DNA of 45,054 bases, taken from positions 1 to 45,054 of the IMG/VR virus record IMGVR_UViG_3300046804_005266, one strand, 5' to 3'. Origin of the DNA: a virus. The position numbers and the translations under genes are program-made. Positions 1-6,638 of the stretch are shown here, one piece after another. Position 1 is the first letter of the stretch. Every line of letters begins with the position of its first letter. The notes under the pieces are model-generated. The model saw only the letters and a list, made by a program, of their open reading frames with translations, had not been told where the DNA came from and did not search any database.

Positions 1-151
1 AACAATGTCAGACAATCAATATCGGCAAAACTAACCCTACTCCTTGCAGTTCCGGGAAAATATCCATTCATATGGCAGTACAGTATTACCTGAACTCTGA
101 TAAGAGAGCTCTGGTGCATGTGGTATTTTACTACTGTACTATTAGTTTCCA
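1..151. other. Left window edge, no supported gene
   Basis: This is the stretch downstream of the first minus-strand gene. A minus-strand frame opens at an ATG at 71-69 and stays open to the window edge (about 23 codons). It may be the 5' end of a leftward gene, but it is too short to judge and has no A-rich leader. I see no convincing terminator, repeat or RNA gene. Confidence 0.3.
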
Positions 152-607
152 TTACTTTTCTGATTTTTCCTGAGCTGCTTTTGCTTCTTCTTCAGCTTTG
201 TTGTAAGCTTCAATTGCTTCTTTCTGAAGTCTTTCTTGTTCTTCCGGAGGGAGTTTCATAAACTCCTCATAAGCTTTACGCTCTTCTTCCGGCATTTCCT
301 GTGCGGCTTTCTCCATTGCTTCTCGTTGGCCGGCAGCCCACTGTGCAAGGAAACCTTGAGACTGGATCTCCCTTACCTTCAATTCAAGACCAAGCAAGCC
401 CGGTACCTGATTGACAGGAAGTCTTCCCATAATAGCATCCATCTCAGTAAGTTCCATTTGCAGACGATCATACTCAGCTTGCTTACGCATGAATGGAAGT
501 ATGTCATCCAACTTCTGCTCTTGGATAGCACGTTCTTTCTGTAGTTCATCCTCAGTCAAAGGTGCTTGAGGACCTTTTGCGAATTGACTTTTAAGTTGCT
601 TTTGCAT
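152..607 (-). CDS. Unknown coiled-coil protein
   Basis: 151 aa, not recognised. The composition is strongly helical and charged: after a Gln/Lys-rich start there are long Glu/Lys/Gln stretches, and the C-terminal third (from about residue 95) is almost continuous acidic coiled coil. It has no signal peptide or membrane segment. A good minus-strand promoter sits 44-74 bases upstream (651-681), back to back with the rightward nuclease-like gene at 716. Its orientation matches the endolysin at the other end of the window, so it may belong to the late or structural module, but that is inference only. Confidence 0.8.
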   Translation of the reverse strand: MQKQLKSQFAKGPQAPLTEDELQKERAIQEQKLDDILPFMRKQAEYDRLQMELTEMDAIMGRLPVNQVPGLLGLELKVREIQSQGFLAQWAAGQREAMEKAAQEMPEEERKAYEEFMKLPPEEQERLQKEAIEAYNKAEEEAKAAQEKSEK

Positions 608-650
608 AATTAAATAAGTGTAATAAACTTGGTTAATGTATATAATACTA

Positions 651-681
651 CAAATGTAAAGTATAAAAACTAATTACCAAA
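651..681 (-). promoter_or_regulatory. Bacteroidetes-type promoter, leftward
   Basis: On the minus strand TTTG (681-678) is followed after 19 nt by TACATTTG (658-651). This matches the Bacteroidetes -33/-7 pattern (TTTG, 19-21 nt, TAnnTTTG). It drives the gene ending at 152 and overlaps the start region of the divergent gene at 716. Confidence 0.6.
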
Positions 682-691
682 CAAATTTTTA

Positions 692-699
692 TAGCTTTG
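692..699 (+). promoter_or_regulatory. -7 box for the gene at 716
   Basis: TAGCTTTG matches the TAnnTTTG -7 element and lies 16 bases before the ATG at 716. No clear TTTG is found 19-21 nt upstream, so the promoter is incomplete by consensus. It is divergent from the leftward promoter at 651-681. Confidence 0.4.
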
Positions 700-715
700 T
701 AAAAAATATTTTTCT

Positions 716-1342
716 ATGGGTTTTGCGATATTTGTTATCGTAGCGGGTATAATCGGACTTTATCTTTTAGGTAATTCAGCTAGTGGTAATAGTATCCCAA
801 GTGATAGTGCTACCCAGAAAAAGCACCGGGAGTTGGTCGAGAGTTTAAACCGGGAACAACGAAAAAAGGAAGAAGAGTTGGCAAGGGCACGAAAGTTTCT
901 TGAGGGTAAGATAAAGAGCCGGAGTGGTAGTGGTTCTTCTGTGATCCGGAATGTGGCCGGCAGGGTAAAGAATCCACTGGATTGGTTTGTGGTTACCCGG
1001 GCCCAGGATCAGATCAGTGAGGCAGAGAAGTTAATAGCTGCGGAACTGAGTAAGTATAAAGTGGATTGGTACCGGGAGGTAGCTTTTGAAGGTTTGAAGT
1101 TTACTAACTACGGCTATGCCAGGTACGACTTTCTGATCCTTACACCTAAGGGTATCCATATGATAGAATATGATGGCCGGAGTTCCCACAACACAAAGGA
1201 GCAAAAGGCTAAGGATCTGCTTAAGGATCAGTTCTGTTTCAATAATGGTATACCACTTACCCGGTACAACCGGCAGCATTATTACCACCTGGGCCGGGAG
1301 ATAGCATTACTAATGGCTCAGTACAACATCCAAAAGAAGTAG
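716..1342 (+). CDS. Membrane-anchored PD-(D/E)XK/Vsr-like nuclease-fold protein
   Basis: 208 aa. Residues 2-20 form one hydrophobic membrane segment, followed by a charged linker with coiled-coil character (about 35-70). The C-terminal domain (about 115-205) has RYDFLIL (Asp138), IEYDG (Glu151, Asp153) and a KDxFCxxNGIPLTR stretch (about 170-183). That last pattern is typical of Vsr-like and DUF2726-like restriction-endonuclease folds, where a short Cys/Asn-Gly-Ile segment ends the domain. An N-terminal anchor followed by a nuclease domain suggests action on DNA at the inner membrane, for example against incoming competitor DNA, but this is inference. The gene has about eleven CCGG sites, far above chance, which marks it as native. 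Catalytic activity is unproven. Confidence 0.65.
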   Translation: MGFAIFVIVAGIIGLYLLGNSASGNSIPSDSATQKKHRELVESLNREQRKKEEELARARKFLEGKIKSRSGSGSSVIRNVAGRVKNPLDWFVVTRAQDQISEAEKLIAAELSKYKVDWYREVAFEGLKFTNYGYARYDFLILTPKGIHMIEYDGRSSHNTKEQKAKDLLKDQFCFNNGIPLTRYNRQHYYHLGREIALLMAQYNIQKK

Positions 1343-1751
1343 CCGAGAACGATGTTTGTGATCCTACAACATGTATAGATTTTACCCGAAATCTTTACAC
1401 GTTCCTTTTTCATGTATAGATTTCCCCCATAATCTTTACATATCAACTACATACTTCCCTACGGATCCATTACATCCTTATAAGAAACTATGAGAAACTT
1501 TTAGAACAAGTTTCCAATTTTCAGTTTCCTAAAAATTTTTTTCCCCAAATTTTTTCCCTCGCTTAAAAAAATAATGCATTTGTGTGCAACAGTTAACCTA
1601 TACCAGTGATCAGCCCCCTCTCTCTCACCTGCTCCCCTACCCCCCTGTCTTTCCTTGTGGGCTGTTTGGCTTTCCCTACAGATTATTTTTTTCAACAATC
1701 TTTTCCCTTTCTTACAGTCGGTAGTGATATTGCTACTTATTAAACATCTAA
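1343..1751. other. Non-coding region with repeats and pyrimidine tract
   Basis: 409 bases without a convincing gene. It holds two 30-nt direct repeats (listed separately), an A/T-rich patch at 1500-1575, and a strongly pyrimidine-rich tract on the + strand at about 1610-1720. The tract resembles the leader upstream of the gene at 3755. No TTTG-N19-21-TAnnTTTG promoter was seen. Confidence 0.6.
1370..1440. repeat. Pair of 30-nt direct repeats
   Basis: The 30-nt units at 1370-1399 and 1411-1440 share a 13-nt left end (CATGTATAGATTT) and a 9-nt right end (ATCTTTACA) around a C-rich centre, separated by 11 nt. Each unit is also an imperfect inverted repeat (ATGTATAGATT against AATCTTTACAT, one mismatch). 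Tandem half-palindromic units of about 41-bp period upstream of a gene look like operator or replication-protein sites. Confidence 0.6.
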
Positions 1752-1973
1752 ATGCGTAAACACATGGATTGTAAAGAACTTAAAGCTCAAGCTAAGGAAT
1801 CTCTCACACCTGAAGAGTACAAGACATTGGAACATCTCATGGCTAAAGGCTATCTCCTTTACCAATATAAGTGCATCTGTAATGATATAGATGGTCGTGA
1901 GATAGCAATTCCCACAAAGCTTGTTGAAAGAAAAGTACAACTCGAAGCACAGATTGCATCCTTAGGGGTGTAA
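1752..1973 (+). CDS. Small unknown protein
   Basis: 73 aa, not recognised. It is mostly helical with a KELKAQAKESLTPEEYKTLE start, two cysteines in the middle (KCIC) and a helical C-terminus. An A-rich leader (TTATTAAACATCTAA) precedes the ATG. A second in-frame ATG four codons in could also serve. It follows the pyrimidine-rich leader, which suggests the tract is its 5' untranslated region. Confidence 0.6.
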   Translation: MRKHMDCKELKAQAKESLTPEEYKTLEHLMAKGYLLYQYKCICNDIDGREIAIPTKLVERKVQLEAQIASLGV

Positions 1974-2012
1974 TCTGTGTTATTTCCCATAACCTCTTTA
2001 ATACTGATCCTT

Positions 2013-2156
2013 ATGTGGTTTATACTTGATACGAGTAATAACATATTGGCCAACTACAGAACGAGGACACAGGCAGAGGAAGCACTCAAAGAGTTTCCTG
2101 CCGGCAGTTTTGTTTGCCCACCATCTAAATTACTTCACTACCTGAGCATGTACTAA
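2013..2156 (+). CDS. Small ORF, 47 aa
   Basis: An open frame encodes 47 residues starting MWFILDTSNNILANY and containing RTRTQAEEALKEFPAG. Composition looks protein-like: a short strand-like start, then a helix with TQAEEAL as in small domains that read a residue's surroundings. It lies in the gap between the genes at 1752 and 2232. The leader is not clearly A-rich. Not recognised. Confidence 0.5.
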   Translation: MWFILDTSNNILANYRTRTQAEEALKEFPAGSFVCPPSKLLHYLSMY

Positions 2157-2231
2157 AACTGCTCCTTTCTTACAATTCATTCCCTTTCTTCCATGTGCTA
2201 TTTATCTTCTAACATTTAAAACACAAACAAA

Positions 2232-2567
2232 ATGGAATACCAAGAGCGTGAAAGTTTAATAGAAACTGTACTTACTTTTAAACATGAGCCATTAATTCTT
2301 AGGGGTATCGCACCAAATCAAGAAGATGAACATAAAGGATATGTAGATATGCTCAAAGCTTTTAACAAAGTAGTTCGACTTAAAATACGATTGGTGAACT
2401 CATTTAATATAGAATTTAAGGGCAATAGATTTACTTACAAGTTTACTATTCCTTTAACTGAAGCAGCCGAACTTGTAAAAGAAATTGAAAAGGCACAGAA
2501 AGAATATAATGAGGTGCCAAAGTTTCGTGTAAATGTAAAAACAATCAGAACAATAGAGGCAGTGTAA
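2232..2567 (+). CDS. Unknown protein
   Basis: 111 aa, not recognised. It is mixed alpha/beta with alternating hydrophobic strands in the middle (RLKIRLVNSFNIEF, RFTYKFTIPL) and a helix at the end (TEAAELVKEIEKAQKEY). No cysteines, signal or membrane segment. The leader ACATTTAAAACACAAACAAA before the ATG is a typical A-rich Bacteroidetes start context. Confidence 0.75.
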   Translation: MEYQERESLIETVLTFKHEPLILRGIAPNQEDEHKGYVDMLKAFNKVVRLKIRLVNSFNIEFKGNRFTYKFTIPLTEAAELVKEIEKAQKEYNEVPKFRVNVKTIRTIEAV

Positions 2568-2604
2568 CAACTGCACCTTTTTCTTAATCTTTAAAACCAA
2601 ACAA

Positions 2605-2814
2605 ATGAAAAGAACCACATTCTTGAATTGCTATGCCGGAGTTATAGCAATACTGATTATCGCATTGGACATTACTGCTTTCATCCTTACAGTAGATAAG
2701 GAATACGTTGGGCTTGATACAAGTAGCCTATGGATCCTGACAATCCTGCTGAATATAATGGGTGCTATAGCTATATGGATACTGATCACGGAAACCAGAC
2801 AAGAACATCAATAA
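2605..2814 (+). CDS. Small two-TM membrane protein
   Basis: 69 aa. Two hydrophobic segments (about residues 9-29 and 42-61) are separated by a short polar loop (DKEYVGLDTSS), and the tail is charged. The shape fits a small inner-membrane protein; holin-like or accessory membrane roles are possible, but nothing specific supports them. The leader TTTAAAACCAAACAA is A-rich. Confidence 0.7.
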   Translation: MKRTTFLNCYAGVIAILIIALDITAFILTVDKEYVGLDTSSLWILTILLNIMGAIAIWILITETRQEHQ

Positions 2815-2836
2815 CAGTAATACATCATACACTGAT

Positions 2837-2868
2837 AATCAATGGGTTACATCTGTAGCTCATTGGTT
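2837..2868 (+). terminator. Weak hairpin after the two-TM gene
   Basis: Imperfect inverted repeat AATCAATGGGTTAC / GTAGCTCATTGGTT with a 4-nt loop, followed by AT and a GT-rich run rather than a clean U tract. It could end the transcript of 2232-2814. Confidence 0.3.
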
Positions 2869-2925
2869 ATTTGTGTGTGTTCTCAATGCAGTTATACATA
2901 GTTGTATAGCACTATATAAAATAAA

Positions 2926-2958
2926 TTTGGCCATCTTAGGTAATTTTATCAACTTTAC
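2926..2958 (+). promoter_or_regulatory. Promoter for HNH gene at 2962
   Basis: TTTG (2926-2929), 20 nt, then CAACTTTAC (2950-2958), a one-base variant of TAnnTTTAC. The box begins 12 nt before the ATG, so transcription should start at or beside the start codon (leaderless). Confidence 0.45.
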
Positions 2959-2961
2959 AGT

Positions 2962-3432
2962 ATGAAAATAATAGACTATATAAATAGCAAAAGAACTGAT
3001 AATCAATCAATTAGATCATTATCCGAACTATCTGATCAAGAATATGAACACTATTATAAGATGAGGATTGCAGAAATGCATCCTTATAAAGCAAAGCCAA
3101 AGAAAGTAAAAGAGGTAAAAGACGAGGCAAAAACTCGTAAAAAGTATGATACTAACCTATCTGCAAAACATAAAAGATATCTTGGTAGAGCCAATGCAAA
3201 GAAATTACCTTTCCATCTTACACCAGAAGACTTTGAAAAAATGTGCAAAGGAACCTGTGTATATTGTGGTCAACCTGCTACAGGTATAGATAGAAGAGAC
3301 AATAAGAAAGGATATACATATAATAACTCACAACCTTGTTGTTATACCTGTAATCACATGAAATGGGGAATGACAGAATATAACTTCCTAGAACACATAA
3401 AGATAATACTTCGTAATTTCTATAAAGAATAA
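2962..3432 (+). CDS. HNH endonuclease (likely free-standing homing type)
   Basis: 156 aa. A basic N-terminal half (KAKPKKVKEVKDEAKTRKK) precedes an HNH zinc-ribbon domain at about residues 92-150: CVYCG, then GIDRRDN, GYTYNNSQPCC and CNHMK, ending with a FLEHI helix. The paired CxxC and CxxC/CN motifs and the RRDN/PCCxxCN spacing are typical of phage HNH nucleases, where the first His is often replaced. The gene is AT-rich, has no CCGG sites unlike native neighbours, and carries its own nearly leaderless promoter, all consistent with a mobile gene. Its target site is unknown. Confidence 0.75.
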   Translation: MKIIDYINSKRTDNQSIRSLSELSDQEYEHYYKMRIAEMHPYKAKPKKVKEVKDEAKTRKKYDTNLSAKHKRYLGRANAKKLPFHLTPEDFEKMCKGTCVYCGQPATGIDRRDNKKGYTYNNSQPCCYTCNHMKWGMTEYNFLEHIKIILRNFYKE

Positions 3433-3754
3433 AAGCCCATTTGCTGGAAAGGGGTACAATCCAGGTCGGGATGACCTGTTTGCTCCTACCAGATAGGCCC
3501 TCACGATCCGACCCATGTTCTCACAGAATCCTCTCCCTTTCTCTCTTCTGCTCTATCTCCCATCCGCTCTGCCCACCCGCTCTCCCCTCACACACCCACA
3601 CCCATCCGCTCTATCTCCCTCATTACCCACAATCCTCTCCCTTTCTTTCTACCGCCAGTTTACCTTATATAGATATATTGGTATGCAGTAGCCGAACAGC
3701 AGTGAATATAGTAGGCAAAACTTTTATTTATTTTTATCTCTTAATCAATTTTTT
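3433..3754. other. Pyrimidine-rich leader region
   Basis: 322 bases without a supported gene. 3525-3655 is almost entirely C/T on the + strand, with internal repeats: AATCCTCTCCCTTTCT occurs twice (near 3529 and 3630), and CATCCGCTCT-type units recur. An AT-rich segment (3660-3754) leads into the gene at 3755. I read it as a long untranslated leader; the open frame across it encodes a low-complexity Ser/Pro/His product and looks spurious. Confidence 0.6.
3462..3478 (+). terminator. Short hairpin after HNH gene
   Basis: CAGGTC / GACCTG with a 5-nt GGGAT loop (3468-3472), followed by TTTGCTCC. Small and without a long U run, so only a possible terminator. Confidence 0.3.
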
Positions 3755-4369
3755 ATGAGCACAGTACAAACAAAAAACGAGGCAATTAAATCATTCATCG
3801 CTGATGCGTATGCAGAGCATGACTACGACCTTGGTACAGTAATCCTGTTACCAGAGTTCAAAGGTAGTGACGACACAGGTTGGGTGCCAGACATGGATAG
3901 TAACGGTATCCGTAGTGCAAAAGGTGAGAACGATTACATCCGTTTAGGTTCTCTCGTATTGGGTGATAACTTCAAGGACGAGTACCGTTATACCAATACC
4001 TTCAAAACCAACGAGTCCCTGCAACGTATCCTTAAGGCATTGCGTTCTACAGTAGGTAGCAAAATGCCCGGCAAGCTCATACGTGTCGACAGCATGACAC
4101 CATTCCGTACTACCAATCCGGAATTAGACATCAAGTGGGCAGACAAAGCAGCCGGTATTGCATGTAAGAAAGGTGACAAGCATATATACAGCCGTATAGA
4201 GCATGTCATGGTATCTACCAAAGAAGACCGCATCCTTGAGCATGATAACCGTGAGGAGATGGTAGCTAATGGTCGTGCTAAACGTGCAAAAGAACTCAAA
4301 TCGTTAGGCAATAGCGATGCCCTTCGTGAAGCAGCCAATGAGAAGATGAAAGAGTTGCAAGGCAAGTAA
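3755..4369 (+). CDS. Unknown soluble protein, probably abundant
   Basis: 204 aa, not recognised. N-terminal helices (STVQTKNEAIKSFIADAYAE) are followed by an acidic middle with a DDTGWVPDMDSNG loop and a long basic helical C-terminus (REEMVANGRAKRAKELKSLG). Codon use differs from its neighbours: many C-ending codons (ATC, ACC, AAC, GAC) and CGT for arginine, a pattern usual for highly expressed genes. It stands alone behind a long pyrimidine-rich leader and is followed by a strong hairpin, so it is probably its own transcription unit. A DNA-binding or structural role is possible but not shown. Confidence 0.8.
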   Translation: MSTVQTKNEAIKSFIADAYAEHDYDLGTVILLPEFKGSDDTGWVPDMDSNGIRSAKGENDYIRLGSLVLGDNFKDEYRYTNTFKTNESLQRILKALRSTVGSKMPGKLIRVDSMTPFRTTNPELDIKWADKAAGIACKKGDKHIYSRIEHVMVSTKEDRILEHDNREEMVANGRAKRAKELKSLGNSDALREAANEKMKELQGK

Positions 4370-4384
4370 GCAGTAATAGGAATG

Positions 4385-4416
4385 AGAGCAAGGTAGTGTA
4401 GCAACTACCTTGTTCT
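4385..4416 (+). terminator. Hairpin ending the 3755 transcript
   Basis: AGAGCAAGGTAGT (4385-4397) pairs with ACTACCTTGTTCT (4404-4416), 13 pairs with one G-U, around a 6-nt loop. The following CTACCATTACCTTTTTAG has a T run 12 nt later. Confidence 0.5.
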
Positions 4417-4448
4417 CTACCATTACCTTTTTAGGGGGCCCTTTCCAG

Positions 4449-4530
4449 TCGGCTCAGCTCAATTATTACACCACTATTCTGTAGCATATCCTTATGAATA
4501 GCGAGGCAAACGATTCGGTTCAGCTCAATT
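4449..4530. repeat. Two TCGGYTCAGCTCAATT direct repeats
   Basis: Copies at 4449-4464 and 4515-4530, starting 66 bp apart and so near a whole number of helical turns. Both continue into an AT-rich sequence with a CACC-type motif. Candidate binding sites for a phage replication or regulatory protein. Confidence 0.55.
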
Positions 4531-4928
4531 TTCACCCTATTTCTCTATAATATGTTACCGAATTGTTTACAATTTAGTACCATATTGTATTAATTTTCTA
4601 ATTGTAATACCTATAATATTAGAACATTCCAGTAATTGTTTTACTTAACATGTCTTTTATTATTATCGTATAACTTATTGAGAATAAATGCGTTAGAGAG
4701 GGTGTGGGACTATTTTTCTATTGGTCTAAATGAGATTATTAGACATGCCTAACTTTTTTCGTTAGGTGTGCCCCCGGATTATATAACTGGTACTACTAAC
4801 TATTCCTTATAGATGGGCCATACTATTCCTATTGGGGTAGCCTTTCTATTGCTATTAGTATTACCTTGTTATTGTTATTAGGTGTGTATCTCTCTCTCTC
4901 TCTCTCTATTGTACTGGTGATCTTTTCA

Positions 4929-4980
4929 TGATTGTTTTTATGATTGTTCCTGATTGTTTTTGATTGTTTCTGATTTTTTG
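4929..4980. repeat. Five tandem TGATTGTTTT-type units
   Basis: Units begin at 4929, 4941, 4951, 4961 and 4971 (TGATTGTTTT, TGATTGTTCC, TGATTGTTTT, TGATTGTTTC, TGATTTTTTG). The spacing of 10-12 bp matches the DNA helical repeat, so T runs fall on one face. This suggests bent DNA or an iteron array. Confidence 0.6.
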
Positions 4981-5051
4981 TAAGGTATTGTTCCTTATTC
5001 TTATCTTTCTTTCTTTCTGAAGTAAGGCTACCATACAGCCATTCTTTTATT

Positions 5052-5300
5052 ATGATAACTGTTTCTTACAACGATGTTGAAGCTGTTCCTGTTGATACTA
5101 TTGATTGGGACACTATGGATTATGGTATTCGTGGTATCTTTATGGTGTATGATGATAATACCGGTAAACTTACAAAGACCTACAATGCTTTTTGTATCAG
5201 GCAGGTTCTTAATAGGGTGCTGCAGGTCGAAGAGGGAAAATACAATAATCAGAATTGGATAAAAGATATTCAGGATCCTCGCTTTAGATATAATTACTGA
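5052..5300 (+). CDS. Small unknown protein
   Basis: 82 aa, not recognised. Beta-rich and acidic, with DTIDWDTMDYGIRGIFMVYD and a C-terminal NQNWIKDIQDPRFRY. Codons are unusually T-rich compared with genes downstream. It follows the 680-bp control region, so it may be the first gene of a transcript starting there. Confidence 0.6.
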   Translation: MITVSYNDVEAVPVDTIDWDTMDYGIRGIFMVYDDNTGKLTKTYNAFCIRQVLNRVLQVEEGKYNNQNWIKDIQDPRFRYNY

Positions 5301-5376
5301 TGCTCTTTAGTGTCAGAGTCCTGAATGTTAATCTTATTTATAGCAAGTGTGAGCCTACTACAGTGGCCATTGTTTT

Positions 5377-5592
5377 ATGTTACAAGCAGGTATTGGTGAG
5401 ATGGTTCATTCCTCACAAATTGATGCTATGAATCAGTTCTTTAGTTATTATGGTAAAGATGCATTCTATGCCGGTGTATTCCATGGTATGTTCAGTGAAG
5501 TTTCTTATGCCTACATTCATCCACATGATGATATGAGAGCTACTAAGGGCTTTTCTGATATACAACAAGCATTTATTTATGCTTATGTGTAA
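5377..5592 (+). CDS. Small unknown protein
   Basis: 71 aa, not recognised. It is aromatic-rich (QFFSYYGKDAFYAGVFHGMF), with a His/Asp patch (HPHDD) and a helical end. Codon use is T-rich like the gene at 5052. The sequence pattern (an internal FYAGVFHGMF) resembles the AG-motif helices seen in the small proteins at 13362 and 13742, but I cannot claim homology. Confidence 0.55.
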   Translation: MLQAGIGEMVHSSQIDAMNQFFSYYGKDAFYAGVFHGMFSEVSYAYIHPHDDMRATKGFSDIQQAFIYAYV

Positions 5593-5597
5593 AATAT

Positions 5598-5698
5598 TAC
5601 CGGGTTGCAGTAACCACTCTGCCTTTACTTTGATACAGGAGTATCTGAGATGTTATCGCTGAAGATCTTCTCGCCTGTATCAAAGTATAAACCGGTAA
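5598..5698 (+). other. Structured RNA element with 13-bp perfect stem
   Basis: ACTTTGATACAGG (5627-5639) and CCTGTATCAAAGT (5674-5686) are perfectly complementary with a 34-nt loop. An outer pairing of TTACCGG-G-TT (5598-5607) with AACCGGTAA (5690-5698) encloses it. The loop contains the ATG at 5650 of a small ORF. The inner motif TTGATACAG/CTGTATCAA recurs in the hairpin at 42895-42967. Confidence 0.55.
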
Positions 5699-5784
5699 CT
5701 TTCGTTGCTAATGACTATATGTCGGGTAGCAAAACTCAGAGTGCCCTCAAGAGTATAACAAAAGGTGGCAATGGTTGTGAGTGA
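5650..5784 (+). CDS. Possible 44-aa small ORF
   Basis: An open frame starting MLSLKIFSPVSKYKPV and ending SITKGGNGCE. Its start codon lies in the loop of the 5627-5686 hairpin and its codons 9-13 form the right arm. The Lys/Ser-rich composition is plausible for a small basic protein, but there is no A-rich leader and no similarity I recognise. It may instead be part of an RNA element. Confidence 0.3.
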   Translation: MLSLKIFSPVSKYKPVTFVANDYMSGSKTQSALKSITKGGNGCE

Positions 5785-5906
5785 CTATATAGATAGTGTA
5801 CTATATGCAGATTGTATGCCGGCCCAGGTAGTTGGTTAAACTGCGATACAAGGCAATCTATGTGTGGAACTCTCATTTTTTGTAAACCAATTAAAACACA
5901 TATATC
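5785..5906. other. Gap before gene 5907
   Basis: 122 bases with no gene. It contains a short ACTATATAGATAGT near-palindrome and a second copy of TGACTATAT (first near 5713). CATTTTTTGTAAACC at about 5874-5888 resembles the sequence at the 24494 promoter but lacks the TTTAC half. Confidence 0.4.
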
Positions 5907-6134
5907 GTGGCAAAAACATCAACTCCTGTATCAAATCTAAATAGTAGTTTCCTTAAACAAGAAGGTGTAACTGTAAGAGGTAGATCAGTAATATCAGGCA
6001 ACAGTAAAAGTATTACACTGGATGATGGTAGAAAACTCTCATCTAAAGGAGAAAGAGCTGTATATGATCCTGAAAAAGTATCTTTTGATATGTTGTCAAA
6101 AGCAGGAGGAGATACTCAGGGTGATGATCTGTAA
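5907..6134 (+). CDS. Small unknown protein (GTG start)
   Basis: 75 aa, not recognised. Starts with GTG after an A-rich leader (CCAATTAAAACACATATATC). Ser/Thr- and Lys-rich, with VTVRGRSVISGNSKSITLDDGR, which looks like a small beta domain, and an acidic disordered end (GGDTQGDDL). Confidence 0.65.
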   Translation: MAKTSTPVSNLNSSFLKQEGVTVRGRSVISGNSKSITLDDGRKLSSKGERAVYDPEKVSFDMLSKAGGDTQGDDL

Positions 6135-6173
6135 CAAATGAATTTTTATTAATAACCATAAAAAACCAGTAAA

Positions 6174-6554
6174 ATGGAAAATCAAAACACAAACACAGAA
6201 GTAAAAGACACAGTATCAAAAGCTATTGGTATATCCGAAGAGCGTAACCTACAATTGGTAGACATTATCATTGCTGCCATTGAACAACTCGGTAAAACCG
6301 AAGAGGTGAATCACAGTAATGCTATTATTGCATGTGAGAAAGCACTGCCGGCAGACATTACCAGGACAGAGATGCTGTATGCACGTCATATGATCCAGTA
6401 CAAAGCTGAACAGTTTGCTCGTTTGCAGCAGCTTGAGAAAATGAGGGATAACTTTGAAGCAATGTTGAAAATGATGATCGAGCGACTGAAAGAGTTGGAT
6501 AAGGATGAAAATGATGAAGACGAAGAAGAGTCAGTAGATCCATCAGCAAACTAA
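6174..6554 (+). CDS. Unknown helical protein
   Basis: 126 aa, not recognised. All-helical and acidic: an N-terminal ENQNTNTEVKDTVSKAIGI segment, a middle domain with IAAIEQLGKTEEVNHSNAI, and a highly acidic tail (DENDEDEEESVDPSAN). Leader AACCATAAAAAACCAGTAAA is A-rich. N-terminal similarity to the gene at 6639 (both have a short GIS segment, then a helix and a NHSNAII or EVIMNCS stretch) suggests distant paralogues. Confidence 0.75.
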   Translation: MENQNTNTEVKDTVSKAIGISEERNLQLVDIIIAAIEQLGKTEEVNHSNAIIACEKALPADITRTEMLYARHMIQYKAEQFARLQQLEKMRDNFEAMLKMMIERLKELDKDENDEDEEESVDPSAN

Positions 6555-6573
6555 AGAAATCGGTTAAAGGCCG

Positions 6574-6602
6574 GAAGAGGGGTTCAAATCCCCTCTTTTC
6601 TT
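6574..6602 (+). terminator. Terminator hairpin that is also a perfect tRNA T-arm
   Basis: GAAGAGGGG (6574-6582) pairs with CCCCTCTTT (6590-6598) and is followed by TCTTCATATTTT, a plausible intrinsic terminator after the 6174 gene. The inner part AGGGG-TTCAAAT-CCCCT is a textbook tRNA T-stem/loop. AGAAGAG at 6524-6530, inside the gene, could pair with CTTTTCT (6595-6601) as an acceptor stem, but no proper D or anticodon arm can be drawn. I favour terminator, or a tRNA relic. Confidence 0.5.
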
Positions 6603-6638
6603 CATATTTTATTATTAACAATCTAAATAACACACAAA

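Larger units (their letters stand above)
4370..5051. other. Non-coding control region, possible origin
   Basis: 682 bases without a supported gene. In order: hairpin 4385-4416; direct repeats 4449-4464 and 4515-4530; perfect palindrome AATTGT-TT-ACAATT at 4561-4574; an AT-rich stretch 4560-4700; hairpin CCTAAC/GTTAGG at 4748-4766; a (TC)9 run at 4889-4906; five TGATTGTT-type units at 4929-4980; then the leader of the gene at 5052. Repeat classes plus an AT-rich core fit a replication origin or major regulatory region. Confidence 0.5.

Noticed and set aside
1501-1698. 65-aa minus-strand frame
   Set aside because: It covers the pyrimidine-rich tract, has no A-rich leader or promoter and low-complexity composition.
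3441-3758. 105-aa + strand frame
   Set aside because: It reads a pyrimidine-rich leader as Ser/Pro/His low-complexity protein, lacks a leader and overlaps the start of the well-supported gene at 3755.
6358-6633. 91-aa minus-strand frame
   Set aside because: It is antisense to the 6174 gene and crosses the terminator hairpin, with no promoter or leader.
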